A DNA stretch of 64,000 bases from Labrys sp. WJW (GTDB taxonomy: Bacteria > Pseudomonadota > Alphaproteobacteria > Rhizobiales > Labraceae). Of this stretch, positions 34,369-43,029 are shown one piece after another; position 1 is the stretch's first letter; every line of letters starts with the position of its first letter. Where the stretch lies: the NCBI RefSeq assembly GCF_001676615.1, contig NZ_LYXZ01000039.1:124001-188000 (forward strand), read 5' to 3'. A program made the translations under genes and the position numbers. The notes under the pieces were generated by a model. The model had not been told where the DNA came from. It searched no databases and was given only the letters and a program-made list of their open reading frames with translations.

Positions 34369-35502
34369 ATGAAGCCGAGTGACCAATCCCTGGCGATGGC
34401 TCCTTCGGCGCCGGCGCGGCAACCCTTGCTCGAGGTCGACAGGGCCTCGGTGCGGCTGGGCAATACCCAGGTCTTCGAAGATCTGAGCGTGACGGTGGGC
34501 GAAGGCGAATTCGTCGCCCTGCTCGGCTCGTCGGGCTGCGGCAAGACCTCGCTGCTGCGCACCATCGCCGGCTTCATCCGGCCGCGCTCGGGCGCCATCC
34601 GCGTACGGGGACGCGACATCACCGGCGAGCCGCCCGATCGGCGCGGCATGGCCCTGGTGTTCCAGACCTATGCGCTCTGGCCGCATATGACGGTGGCGCA
34701 GAATATCGGCTATGGCCTCAAGCTGCGCCGGCTGGGGCGCGGTGAGATCGCCGCCAAAGTCAGGGATATCACCGCCCTTCTCGGGCTTTCCGGGCTGGAG
34801 GAGCGCAAGCCGGCGGCGCTCTCCGGCGGCCAGCGCCAGCGCGTAGCACTCGGCCGGGCACTCGCCATCAGCCCCGACATCCTCTTGCTCGACGAGCCCC
34901 TCTCCAATCTCGACGCACGCATCCGCCTCACCGTGCGCCAGGAAATCAGCGCCCTGCAGCGCCGGCTCGGTATCACGGCCATCCATGTCACGCATGACCG
35001 CGAGGAGGCCATGGTGATGGCCGACCGTATCGTCATCCTCGATGCCGGCAGGATCGCGCAGATCGGCACGCCGGAGGAGGTCTACAACAAGCCAGCCTCC
35101 GCCTTCGTTGCTGCCTTCATGGGCGCCGAAAACAGGCTGAGGCTGCAGGCCCGGCCTGCAGACCCGGGCGAAAGCCTGCTGCAGGTGGTGTGCGAAGGTA
35201 GCACGTCCGCTCTTATCGCGCCTGGCCGTCCGGTCGCACCTGGTGCCTGCCTGGCCCATTTCCGCGCCGAGGCGGCGGAGCTGCATGCGGCCGCACCATT
35301 GGCAGGGCCGACGCGGGGCTTTCTCGTCCTGCCCGGCGAGGTCGGCCAGGTCAGTTTTCCCGGCGGGTTCTGGCGCCACGTCGTGGCCACCCCGGCCGGT
35401 TCCGTCGTCGTGGACGCGCCCAAGGCATGGCCCGCCGGTTCGAAGGTCAATGTTCATATCCCCGAGACAGGCCTGTTCGTCTTTCCGGACGCGCCAGGCT
35501 GA
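34369..35502 (+). CDS. ABC importer ATP-binding protein (PotA/FbpC-like)
   Basis: 377 residues. Walker A is GSSGCGKTS (about 55-63), followed by Q-loop VFQTYALWPHMT, signature LSGGQRQRVALGRAL, Walker B ILLLDEPLSNLDA and H-loop VTHDREEAM. A C-terminal TOBE-type region follows after AFMGAENRLRL. This is the subfamily serving polyamine, iron, phosphonate or sugar-phosphate importers with two permeases. First gene of an operon with binding protein, two permeases and a 2H phosphoesterase. GGGAGGG precedes the ATG. The substrate is not readable from the ATPase. Confidence 0.93.
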   Translation: MKPSDQSLAMAPSAPARQPLLEVDRASVRLGNTQVFEDLSVTVGEGEFVALLGSSGCGKTSLLRTIAGFIRPRSGAIRVRGRDITGEPPDRRGMALVFQTYALWPHMTVAQNIGYGLKLRRLGRGEIAAKVRDITALLGLSGLEERKPAALSGGQRQRVALGRALAISPDILLLDEPLSNLDARIRLTVRQEISALQRRLGITAIHVTHDREEAMVMADRIVILDAGRIAQIGTPEEVYNKPASAFVAAFMGAENRLRLQARPADPGESLLQVVCEGSTSALIAPGRPVAPGACLAHFRAEAAELHAAAPLAGPTRGFLVLPGEVGQVSFPGGFWRHVVATPAGSVVVDAPKAWPAGSKVNVHIPETGLFVFPDAPG

Positions 35503-35529
35503 GCAGCAAGACAAGACAGGAGAGTTCGG

Positions 35530-36681
35530 ATGAGACTGACAGCGTTATCCGCGGTCGCGGGGCTTCTTGCCGCCGCACTGCCCCTGGCAAGCACCGTCGC
35601 ATCGGCGGAGGAGCTGACGGTGATCACGGCCGGCGACCAGAACATGGTCGACTACGTCAACAATTTCCTGGCGCCGGCCTTCGAGAAGCAGAATCCGGGC
35701 ACGACGGTCCGCGTGGTCGGTACCGGCCCCGGTGATGCCGGCTCGCAGAAGATCGTCGAACGGCTCGATGCCCAGAAGAAGGCCGGCAAGGAGATCTATG
35801 ACGTCGATGTCGCCGTCATCCACGAGAAGGTGGCGGGCAAGCTGGTCCAGGACGGGCTGCTCGACAAATATCGCGGCAATATCGACACCGGCAAGCTGGT
35901 GACGCGCACCAATGCCAAGCTGGCGCTTGGGGCCGATGTCGACGGCTATGTCATGCCGATGTTCAACAGCCAGACCGCCATCGCCTACAATCCGGACCTG
36001 GTGGCCAATCCACCCAAGACCTTCGACGAGCTGGTGGCCTGGACCGAGAAGAACCCCAAGCAGTTCGGCTATAACGGCATCAAGGGCGGTGCCTCCGGCG
36101 TCTCCTTCGTGATCAGCTGGATCTACAATTATGCCGGCGACGCCAAGGTCCTGCAGGAAGGTCCCTATGACGCCAATGAAAAGACCAAATGGGACGACGC
36201 CTTCGCCAAGCTCAAGGCCTTCAACAAGAATGTCGCGCTGACCCCCGGCAATGCCGGCACGCTCGACATGCTCAGCCGCGGCGAGATCGCCATGGGCGCG
36301 GTCTGGGTCGACATGTTCTATTCCTGGAAGGCCAATGGCCAATTGCCGCCCACCATGAAGCTGGTGCTGCCGGCGCCCGGCATGCCCGGCCAGCCGATGC
36401 ATTACGTCATCCCGGAAAAGACCGCCCACAAGGCCCTGGCCGAGAAGTTCGTCGCGCTCGCCACCAGCCCCGAGGTCCAGGCCAACGGCATCGTCAAGCA
36501 GTTCAACTGGTATCCGGGCATCGATGCCAAATATGTCCAGGACAAGCTCGACCCGGCGATCTGGCAGAAGCTGTTCACCGACATCTCGCCCGACGATCTG
36601 GCCCAATACGGCAAGTCCTTCCCAATCGGGCCTTACTACGCCGATTTGCTCGAAGCCTATGAGAAGAAGGTGGCGGAGTAG
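35530..36681 (+). CDS. Periplasmic solute-binding protein of the ABC importer
   Basis: 383 residues with a signal peptide at about 1-28 (MRLTALSAVAGLLAAALPLA then STVASAEE). It is a class of extracellular binding protein related to PotD/FbpA-like proteins: ELTVITAGDQNMVDYVNNFLAPAFEKQNPG, FNSQTAIAYNPDLV, PKTFDELVAWTEKNP and GEIAMGAVWVDMFYSW. Two alpha/beta lobes are expected. Preceded by ACAGGAGAG. The ligand is unknown; the downstream 2H phosphoesterase hints at a phosphate ester (inference). Confidence 0.9.
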   Translation: MRLTALSAVAGLLAAALPLASTVASAEELTVITAGDQNMVDYVNNFLAPAFEKQNPGTTVRVVGTGPGDAGSQKIVERLDAQKKAGKEIYDVDVAVIHEKVAGKLVQDGLLDKYRGNIDTGKLVTRTNAKLALGADVDGYVMPMFNSQTAIAYNPDLVANPPKTFDELVAWTEKNPKQFGYNGIKGGASGVSFVISWIYNYAGDAKVLQEGPYDANEKTKWDDAFAKLKAFNKNVALTPGNAGTLDMLSRGEIAMGAVWVDMFYSWKANGQLPPTMKLVLPAPGMPGQPMHYVIPEKTAHKALAEKFVALATSPEVQANGIVKQFNWYPGIDAKYVQDKLDPAIWQKLFTDISPDDLAQYGKSFPIGPYYADLLEAYEKKVAE

Positions 36682-36696
36682 GAGGCGACGTCGGCA

Positions 36697-36830
36697 CCCC
36701 TCATCCGGCTGCCGCCACCTTCTCCCGCAAGGGGAGAAGGGGCCTGATTGGGAGTCGTGAAGCTCCTCGACCCAACCGAAAGAACGCCTTCTCCCCTTGC
36801 GGGAGAAGGTCCCGGCAGGGGGATGAGGGG
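36697..36830. repeat. Inverted repeat inside the ABC operon
   Basis: The arms at 36697-36740 and 36787-36830 pair with each other, and each also forms its own hairpin (CCTTCTCCC-GCAAG-GGGAGAAGG and its counterpart). It lies between the binding-protein stop (36681) and the first permease start (36886). A similar placement of repetitive hairpins after malE in enteric bacteria protects the upstream mRNA and keeps the binding protein abundant. Confidence 0.7.
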
Positions 36831-36885
36831 AGTGGTCGCCACGCCATCATCCCCCTGCCGGATGCCCATCATCAGGATCTCCACC

Positions 36886-37725
36886 ATGGCTCCTTCACGC
36901 ACCGCTCCCTCCCTCGCCGGCCTCATGCTGGTGGCGCCGGCGCTCGCGGTGGTGATCCTGCTATTCGTCGTGCCGCTGGCAAGCTCGGTCACCGGATCCT
37001 TCGCCACGCCGGAGGGGCCGGGGCTCGGCAATTTCCGCAAGGCCTTCGAGCTCTACTGGACCGACATGGTCTTCTCGATGGTGATCATCCTGGTCTCCAC
37101 CGCACTGATCGTGCTGATCGCCGTCGCCATCGCCGGCTATCTCACGCTCGGCTCCAATCCCTGGGCGGTTTCGGTCTTGCGCTGGCTCTATCGCTGGCCG
37201 CTCTTCGTGCCCTTCATCGTGGTCGGCCAGATCCTGCGCACCTTCCTGGCCAAGAACGGGCTGATGAACTCGCTCCTGATCAATGCCGAGCTGATCACGC
37301 CGCTGCAGGCGGTGAGCTTCCTCGACTGGCGGGGCATCGTGATCGCCTTCGTCTGGAAGCAGATGCCCTTCGTGACCTTGCTCACCGCCGGAGCCATGGC
37401 GTCGCTCGATCGCTCCACCATCGAGGCCGCGCGCAATCTCGGTGCCTCGCGCCTGCGCATCCTCCTGGAGATCGTGGTGCCCCAGGTCGCCTCCACCTTG
37501 CTGGTCGGTGCCGTGCTCAGCCTGGTGACGATGATGTCGGTGCTCTCCGTGCCGCTGATGATCAATGCGCAATCGCCCACCATGATTACCGCCGACATGG
37601 CCTTCCGCATCAATTCCTATGGCGATTATGGCGTCGCCAATGCACTCGGCCTGCTCTCGCTCGCCTTCACCGGGGCGGTGGCCTGGATCTATCTCCGGCA
37701 GACCATGAAGGAGAATGCGCGATGA
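36886..37725 (+). CDS. ABC importer permease, first subunit
   Basis: About 279 residues with six hydrophobic helices. The first is LMLVAPALAVVILLFVVPLA, and the EAA loop is STIEAARNLGASRLRILLEIVVPQVAST, which contacts the ATPase. The frame is open upstream through the inverted repeat, but the ATG at 36886 with AGGA upstream is the likely start. The stop overlaps the start of the next permease (ATGA). Confidence 0.9.
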   Translation: MAPSRTAPSLAGLMLVAPALAVVILLFVVPLASSVTGSFATPEGPGLGNFRKAFELYWTDMVFSMVIILVSTALIVLIAVAIAGYLTLGSNPWAVSVLRWLYRWPLFVPFIVVGQILRTFLAKNGLMNSLLINAELITPLQAVSFLDWRGIVIAFVWKQMPFVTLLTAGAMASLDRSTIEAARNLGASRLRILLEIVVPQVASTLLVGAVLSLVTMMSVLSVPLMINAQSPTMITADMAFRINSYGDYGVANALGLLSLAFTGAVAWIYLRQTMKENAR

Positions 37726-38579
37726 GCAATACCGGTCACGCGCTTTCTGCCAGCACCTCGCAGGCAGAGCCTTGGCGGATCGACTGGCTGTGGATCCCGC
37801 GCGGCATCGGGCTCGGCCTCCTCGCCTTCGCCATCTTCGGCCCGCTCGCCAATCTCCTGTTGTGGACGGTGGCGGAGCGCTGGTATTTCCCGCACAGCCT
37901 GCCGCTGCAATATGGCTTTTCCTTCTGGCCGCGCGTTTTCGCCCCGCGCGGCGATGCCCTGGCCTCGCTCGGCACCAGCGTCTCCATCGCCCTGCTCACC
38001 GTGGCCTTGTCCCTCAGCCTTGCGGTTCCGGCCGGCTATGCGCTGGCGCGGCTGAGGTTGCCCTTCCGCGCCGCCATCCTCCTTCTGCTGCTCTTGCCGC
38101 AGGCCTTTCCAAACCTGCCCGTCTACGTCAACATCGCCCGGCTGTTCTACGAGATCGGCCTGAACGGCACGGTCCTCGGCGTGGTGCTCGTCCACACTAC
38201 CCATGGCCTCGTCTATGCGGTGTGGATCGCCACAGCCTCCTTCTCCGCCGTGCCGGTGGACCTGGAGGAGGCCGCGCGCTCGATCGGCGCCAGCGGCCTG
38301 CGGGCCTTTCGCGATGTCGTACTGCCGCTCGCGGCGCCGGGCTTGATGGCGAGCGCCATCTTCGTCTTCCTGGAATCGCTGGACGAGTTCACCGGCACCT
38401 ATTTCGTCGGCGCCCCCGACATCAAGACCATGCCGCTGCTGCTCTATACCGCCAGCGCCGGCGGCAACTACCAGATCGCCTCGATCACGGCCCTGGTGCT
38501 GCTGGTGCCTTCCATTGCCTTCATGTTTGTGGTCGAGCGCTTCCTCAGCGCCGACGTGCTGGCCAAGGTGGGGCGCTGA
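37722..38579 (+). CDS. ABC importer permease, second subunit
   Basis: 285 residues, six hydrophobic helices, with the EAA loop VDLEEAARSIGASGLRAFRDVVLPLAAPGLMASAI. It pairs with the preceding permease. It starts inside the last codon of that gene (ATGA overlap) and its stop is one base before the next start, so translation is coupled through to the phosphoesterase. Confidence 0.9.
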   Translation: MSNTGHALSASTSQAEPWRIDWLWIPRGIGLGLLAFAIFGPLANLLLWTVAERWYFPHSLPLQYGFSFWPRVFAPRGDALASLGTSVSIALLTVALSLSLAVPAGYALARLRLPFRAAILLLLLLPQAFPNLPVYVNIARLFYEIGLNGTVLGVVLVHTTHGLVYAVWIATASFSAVPVDLEEAARSIGASGLRAFRDVVLPLAAPGLMASAIFVFLESLDEFTGTYFVGAPDIKTMPLLLYTASAGGNYQIASITALVLLVPSIAFMFVVERFLSADVLAKVGR

Positions 38580-38580
38580 G

Positions 38581-39102
38581 ATGGCGGAGAATATGCATTC
38601 CGTCTGGCTGATGCCGGCTCCCGAGGATGCGCTCGTGCTCGGCCGCATCGTTGCCGAGCTGGCCGAGACCTTTGCTACGCCGCGCTTCCAGCCGCATCTC
38701 ACTTTGGTCGAGGACAGGCTTTGCAAGGAGGAGGAGCTGGCGCGCCAGCTTGAGGCTGTCGCCACCGGCATCGCGCCCTTCGCCGCCGATATCAGGGAAA
38801 TCGGCACGAGTGATCTCTTCTTCCGAGCCTTTTATGCCCGCTTCGAGCGCGCGGGGCCTTTGCTCGAACTGAAGCAGCGGGCCATCGCCTCCATCGCCGC
38901 TTCCGCGATCGAGAGCTTCATGCCGCATGTCTCTCTGGCCTATGGCGTGCAGGGCGGGCTTCACCGGCAGGCGGCAGCGCGGCAAGTGGAGGAACGCCTG
39001 GCCAGGCGCGCCATCCGCTTCGATCGCATCGCGGTCGTCCGGTCGGCGCAGAGCATTCCGATCGAGGATTGGACCGTCAGGGCGACCATTCCGCTGGGTT
39101 GA
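38581..39102 (+). CDS. 2H phosphoesterase (cyclic phosphodiesterase-like)
   Basis: 173 residues with the two H-x-T/S-x motifs of the 2H superfamily: PHLTLVED (H39, T41) and PHVSLAYG (H116, S118). Members cleave cyclic phosphates such as 2',3'-cyclic nucleotides or ADP-ribose 1'',2''-cyclic phosphate, or seal RNA ends. It is cytosolic with no signal. The start codon follows the permease stop with one base between (TGA-G-ATG), so it belongs to the import operon. It may process the imported compound. This link is inference; the family call rests on motifs and length. Confidence 0.83.
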   Translation: MAENMHSVWLMPAPEDALVLGRIVAELAETFATPRFQPHLTLVEDRLCKEEELARQLEAVATGIAPFAADIREIGTSDLFFRAFYARFERAGPLLELKQRAIASIAASAIESFMPHVSLAYGVQGGLHRQAAARQVEERLARRAIRFDRIAVVRSAQSIPIEDWTVRATIPLG

Positions 39103-39157
39103 TTGGCCAATCCTGGAGAACGGGCAAGATACCCGTACCTCCGGAAGCTCGCTTTCC

Positions 39158-40024
39158 TTATTTCTGGCAGTGCCGGCACCAATAGGTCGAGCGCCCAGAT
39201 TGCACCAGGCGCTCGATGCTGCCGCGGCAGTCCGGTGTCGGGCAGGCTTCGCCCTCGCGGTCATAGACGCGAAAACGATGCTGGAAATAGCCGAGCGAGC
39301 CGTCCGTATGCCTGTAGTCCTTGAGGGTCGAGCCGCCGGCCTCGACCGCTTCGGCCAGCACCTCGCGGATCACGCCGGAGAGGCGTTCCGCCTGCCCGTC
39401 GCTGAGCGTGCCCGCGGCCCGCTCGGGTGCGAGGCTGGCACGGTGCAGCGCCTCGCAGACATAGATGTTGCCGAGCCCGGCAATCAGGCCCTGGTCGAGT
39501 AAAGCGGCCTTGAGCGGCGCCATCTTGCCCGCGAACAGCCGGGCGATCGTTTCCCCGCTCAGTTCATTGCCGAGCGGCTCGATGCCCATGGCCTTGAAAT
39601 GGCGTGAAGTTTCCAGCCCGACGCGTGGAACCAGATCCATGAAGCCGAAACGGCGCACATCGTTATAGGTGATGGTGAAACGATTGGAGAGACGGAAGAC
39701 GACGTGGTCGTGCTTGGCATCCTCCTTGACCTCGTTTGCGAATTCGCCCGGCTCCTCCACGCCGCCATCCGGCGCCGTGATCAGGAAACGACCGGTCATG
39801 CCCAGATGCATCACCAGGACTTCGCCGGAAGAAAGATCCGCCAGGAGATATTTGGCGCGCCGCCCCATCGAGAGGATGGTCTGGCCGGCGAGGCGGCGGA
39901 CGAAATCGGCGGGCAGCGGAAAGCGCAGATCCGGCCGCCTTGCCTCCACCTCGACGAAACTGGCACCCGTCATGGCCGGCTCCAGGCCGCGGCGGACGGT
40001 TTCGACTTCGGGCAGTTCGGGCAT
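39158..40024 (-). CDS. mutM: Formamidopyrimidine-DNA glycosylase
   Basis: Removes 8-oxoguanine and formamidopyrimidines from DNA with associated AP-lyase activity. The mature N-terminus PELPEVETVRRGL (catalytic Pro2, Glu3), AKYLLADL, the helix-two-turn-helix region ALLDQGLIAGLGNIYVCEALHRA and the C-terminal zinc finger (CPTPDCRG...YWCRHCQK) are all present. 288 residues, normal. It is divergent from ubiE, an arrangement widespread in alphaproteobacteria. Confidence 0.96.
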   Translation of the reverse strand: MPELPEVETVRRGLEPAMTGASFVEVEARRPDLRFPLPADFVRRLAGQTILSMGRRAKYLLADLSSGEVLVMHLGMTGRFLITAPDGGVEEPGEFANEVKEDAKHDHVVFRLSNRFTITYNDVRRFGFMDLVPRVGLETSRHFKAMGIEPLGNELSGETIARLFAGKMAPLKAALLDQGLIAGLGNIYVCEALHRASLAPERAAGTLSDGQAERLSGVIREVLAEAVEAGGSTLKDYRHTDGSLGYFQHRFRVYDREGEACPTPDCRGSIERLVQSGRSTYWCRHCQK

Positions 40025-40145
40025 GATTCCTCCGGCGTAGGCTGAGGCAGACAGATAGGATGAAGCGCAGCCTTGCGCCAGATGCGGTTCACCTTGGCCT
40101 TGCGATGGTCTATAGCACCGGCAGACCTTGTCCGGAGTTCACCCG

Positions 40146-40901
40146 ATGACCGCCAGCACCGACACCCATTTCGGCTTTTCCACCGTAAGGCTGGAAGAAA
40201 AGCAGGGGCTGGTGGACGATGTCTTCCACAAGGTGGCCGCGCGCTACGACCTGATGAACGACCTGATGTCGGGCGGGCTGCACCGGCTGTGGAAGGATGA
40301 TCTGGTCAACATGCTCAACCCGCCGCGCCAGCGGCCCTTCCGCCATCTCGACGTGGCGGGCGGCACGGGCGACGTCGCCTTCCGCATCGTGAAGGCCGGC
40401 GGCCCGGATACCCACGTCACCGTGCTCGACATCAACGGCTCGATGCTGGAAGTCGGCCGCCAACGCGGTGAGGAGCGCGGCCTTGCCGGCCAGCTCGATT
40501 TCGTCGAGGCCAATGCCGAGGAACTGCCCCTCGAGGCGGGCACCTTCGACGGCTACACCATCGCCTTCGGCATCCGCAACGTGCCGCGCATCGACAAGGC
40601 GCTGGCCGAGGCCTATCGCGTGCTCAAGCGGGGCGGGCGCTTCCTCTGCCTTGAATTCTCCACCGTCGACATGCCCGGCCTCGACAAGATCTATGACCTC
40701 TATTCGTTCAAGCTGATCCCGCCGATCGGCCGCATGGTCACCGGCGATGCCGAGCCCTATCGCTATTTGGTCGAATCGATCCGCAACTTCCCCAAGCCCG
40801 CCGCCTTCTCGGCCATGATCCGCGAGGCCGGCTTCTCGCAGGTCAGCCACCGTTCGCTCACCGGCAACATCGTCGCCATCCATTCGGGCTGGAAGCTGTA
40901 G
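40146..40901 (+). CDS. ubiE: Demethylubiquinone/demethylmenaquinone C-methyltransferase
   Basis: Class I SAM methyltransferase of ubiquinone synthesis, 251 residues. Signatures are VFHKVAARYDLMNDLMSGGLHRLWK (UbiE motif 1), HLDVAGGTGDVAFRI (SAM binding), YTIAFGIRNVPRIDKALAEAYRVLKRGGRFLCLEFS (motif 2) and PYRYLVESIRNFP. ATG 40146 is chosen over 40128 for the GGAG at 8 bases. In many relatives ubiB follows; here an antiporter follows instead. Confidence 0.95.
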   Translation: MTASTDTHFGFSTVRLEEKQGLVDDVFHKVAARYDLMNDLMSGGLHRLWKDDLVNMLNPPRQRPFRHLDVAGGTGDVAFRIVKAGGPDTHVTVLDINGSMLEVGRQRGEERGLAGQLDFVEANAEELPLEAGTFDGYTIAFGIRNVPRIDKALAEAYRVLKRGGRFLCLEFSTVDMPGLDKIYDLYSFKLIPPIGRMVTGDAEPYRYLVESIRNFPKPAAFSAMIREAGFSQVSHRSLTGNIVAIHSGWKL

Positions 40902-41019
40902 GCGAAAAGCACCTGCGATCTCGGGAACACGTCACCTGCCCGAAATTTATGCCTGCCCGCTGCGATTTTCGGTTGGCGAAGCAGGGTCCTTCGTTGTTCG
41001 ATAGGCACAATCGAACAAT

Positions 41020-42831
41020 GTGGGGGCGGGTTTGGCTGGAGCGGTCGATCTCTCGGCTTTGAAGGATGCTTTGGTGGTGCTCGGCACGGCCGGCGTGGTG
41101 GTGCCGCTCGTGCGTCGCCTGCATGTCAGCCCGGTGATCGGCTTCCTGGCTGCCGGTGCCGTGATGGGCCCGACCGGCGTCGGCGCGCTCTCCTCCTATG
41201 TGCCCTATATCGACTGGATCGCCATCAGCGAACGCGAAACCATCGCCCGCATCGCCGAGTTCGGCGTGGTGTTCCTGCTTTTCGTCATCGGGCTCGAGCT
41301 TTCGCTCGCCCGCCTGATGACCATGCGCCGCCTGGTCTTCGGCCTGGGCGGCCTGCAGGTCGTGGCTTCCACCGTCATAGTTGCCGTGCTCGCCCGCCTG
41401 GTACTGCCGTCCGAAGCCGCCCTGGTGGTCGCCGCGGGGCTAGCCCTGTCGTCCACCGCCATCGTGGTGGAGGTGCTGGCGGGGCAGAAACGCATGGCTT
41501 CGGCCACGGGGCGTGTCAATTTCGCCGTGCTGCTCCTGCAGGACCTCGCCGTGGTGCCCGTGCTGTTCCTGGTGGGAACGATGGGCGGGCACGCCGACCG
41601 CTCCGTGCTGGTCGGCCTCGGCTATGCCCTCGGCCTGGCAGTGCTCACTATCGCCGCCATCGTCGTCGCCGGGCATTTCCTGCTGCGGCCTTTGTTCCGC
41701 CTGGTCGCCAATCCGGAGAATCCGGAACTCTTCATCGCCGCCACTTTGTTCGTAGCGATCGGGGCCGGCGTGGCGGCGGCAAGCGAAGGGTTGTCCATGG
41801 CCCTCGGCGCCTTCATCGCCGGGCTGCTGCTGGCCGAGACCGAATATCGCCGCGCCATCGAGGCGACGATCGAGCCTTTCAAGAGCCTGCTGCTCGGCGT
41901 GTTCTTCTTCACCGTCGGCATGAGCGTCGATCTCGGCGTGGTGGTCAGCTATCCGCTACTGATCTTGGGCGCCGTGCTGGCGCTGGTGCTGGTCAAGGGC
42001 CTGTTGATCTTCGGCCTCTGCCGGCTCTACCGGCTGCCCAAGGCCGTCTCGATCGAAACCGCCTTCCTGCTGGCCTCGGCCGGCGAGTTCGCTTTCGTGG
42101 TGTTTACGCTCGCCACCCAGCTTTCCATCCTCACGGCGGAACAGTCCGCGTTGGTTGTGGCCATCGCATCTCTCTCGATGGCCTCGATCCCCCTGCTGGG
42201 CGTGCTCGGCCGTCGTATCGCCAAGCGCTACGAACTGGCGGTGCCGGTTGAGGCCGCGGCCCTGGAAGGACCGCCGGAGGACAAACAGCGCCGTGCCATC
42301 GTGGTGGGGTATGGCCGCGTCGGCCGCCTCGTGGCCGAAATGCTCGCTGAGCACAAGATCGCCTATCTCGCCGTGGATGCGAACGCCAAGGCGGTGGCGC
42401 GCTGGCGCGAAGACAAGAAGCCGGTCTTTTGGGGCGATGCCACCAACGCTGCCTTCCTCGAACGCTGCGGCCTCGCCGAAGCCTCGGCCCTGGTCGTCAC
42501 CATCGACCAACCCCGCCAGATCGAGGCGGTGGTCACCACCGCGCGGGCGCTACGGCCGGATCTCGTCATCGTGGCGCGCTCGCGCGATGCCGATCACGCC
42601 AGCAAGCTCTACGCGCTGGGCGTCACCGATGCCGTGCCCGAGACGATCGAGGCGAGCCTGCAACTGTCCGAGGCAGCCCTTGCCGGTCTCGGTGTGCCGG
42701 CAGGGCCGGTGATCGCCTCCATCCATGAGCGGCGCGATGTCTTCCGCCGCGAACTGCAGACGGCGGCCGGGCGGGAAACCCACGCCGTGAAGCCCAAGCG
42801 CCCCCGCCGTTCGGCAGTCACCCCGTCCTAG
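41020..42831 (+). CDS. KefB/KefC-type cation:proton antiporter with TrkA-N domain
   Basis: 603 residues. The first 400 hold about 12 membrane helices of the CPA2 type (FGVVFLLFVIGLELSLARL, LLLQDLAVVPVLFLVG, GAFIAGLLLAETEYRRAIEATIEPFKSLLLGVFFFTVGMSVDL). A NAD-binding RCK/TrkA-N domain follows (RRAIVVGYGRVGRLVAEMLAEHKIAYLAVD, GDATNAAFL). It mediates K+ efflux in exchange for protons, usually gated by glutathione or nucleotides. The start is uncertain: GTG 41020, with TTG 41032 possible. The stop codon lies within repeat copy B. Confidence 0.92.
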   Translation: MGAGLAGAVDLSALKDALVVLGTAGVVVPLVRRLHVSPVIGFLAAGAVMGPTGVGALSSYVPYIDWIAISERETIARIAEFGVVFLLFVIGLELSLARLMTMRRLVFGLGGLQVVASTVIVAVLARLVLPSEAALVVAAGLALSSTAIVVEVLAGQKRMASATGRVNFAVLLLQDLAVVPVLFLVGTMGGHADRSVLVGLGYALGLAVLTIAAIVVAGHFLLRPLFRLVANPENPELFIAATLFVAIGAGVAAASEGLSMALGAFIAGLLLAETEYRRAIEATIEPFKSLLLGVFFFTVGMSVDLGVVVSYPLLILGAVLALVLVKGLLIFGLCRLYRLPKAVSIETAFLLASAGEFAFVVFTLATQLSILTAEQSALVVAIASLSMASIPLLGVLGRRIAKRYELAVPVEAAALEGPPEDKQRRAIVVGYGRVGRLVAEMLAEHKIAYLAVDANAKAVARWREDKKPVFWGDATNAAFLERCGLAEASALVVTIDQPRQIEAVVTTARALRPDLVIVARSRDADHASKLYALGVTDAVPETIEASLQLSEAALAGLGVPAGPVIASIHERRDVFRRELQTAAGRETHAVKPKRPRRSAVTPS

Positions 42832-42932
42832 AGCAAAGCGCGTTCAAGCGTGAACGCTTATTTGCTCTAGCTCTTTGATTCGACGCGTCTTTGCGATTCG
42901 AGGTGACTCCGTCAAATCGCAAAACGCTATAG
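42827..42932 (+). repeat. Bipartite dyad repeat, copy B
   Basis: CCTAGAGCAAAGCGCGTTC...GAACGCTTATTTGCTCTAG, then GATTCGACGCGTCTTTGCGA...AATCGCAAAACGCTATAG. Same orientation as copy A. The TAG in its first five bases is the stop of the KefB-type gene. It lies between convergent genes and probably acts as a terminator. Confidence 0.75.
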
Positions 42933-43029
42933 ACCTGGTCGCGACGGGGTGCCTTGTCATCGCCGGCACCTTCGGCGGCGCCGGGGATGACAAACTCGTT
43001 CCTTTCAAACGGGTGCTTCGAAACCTTCG

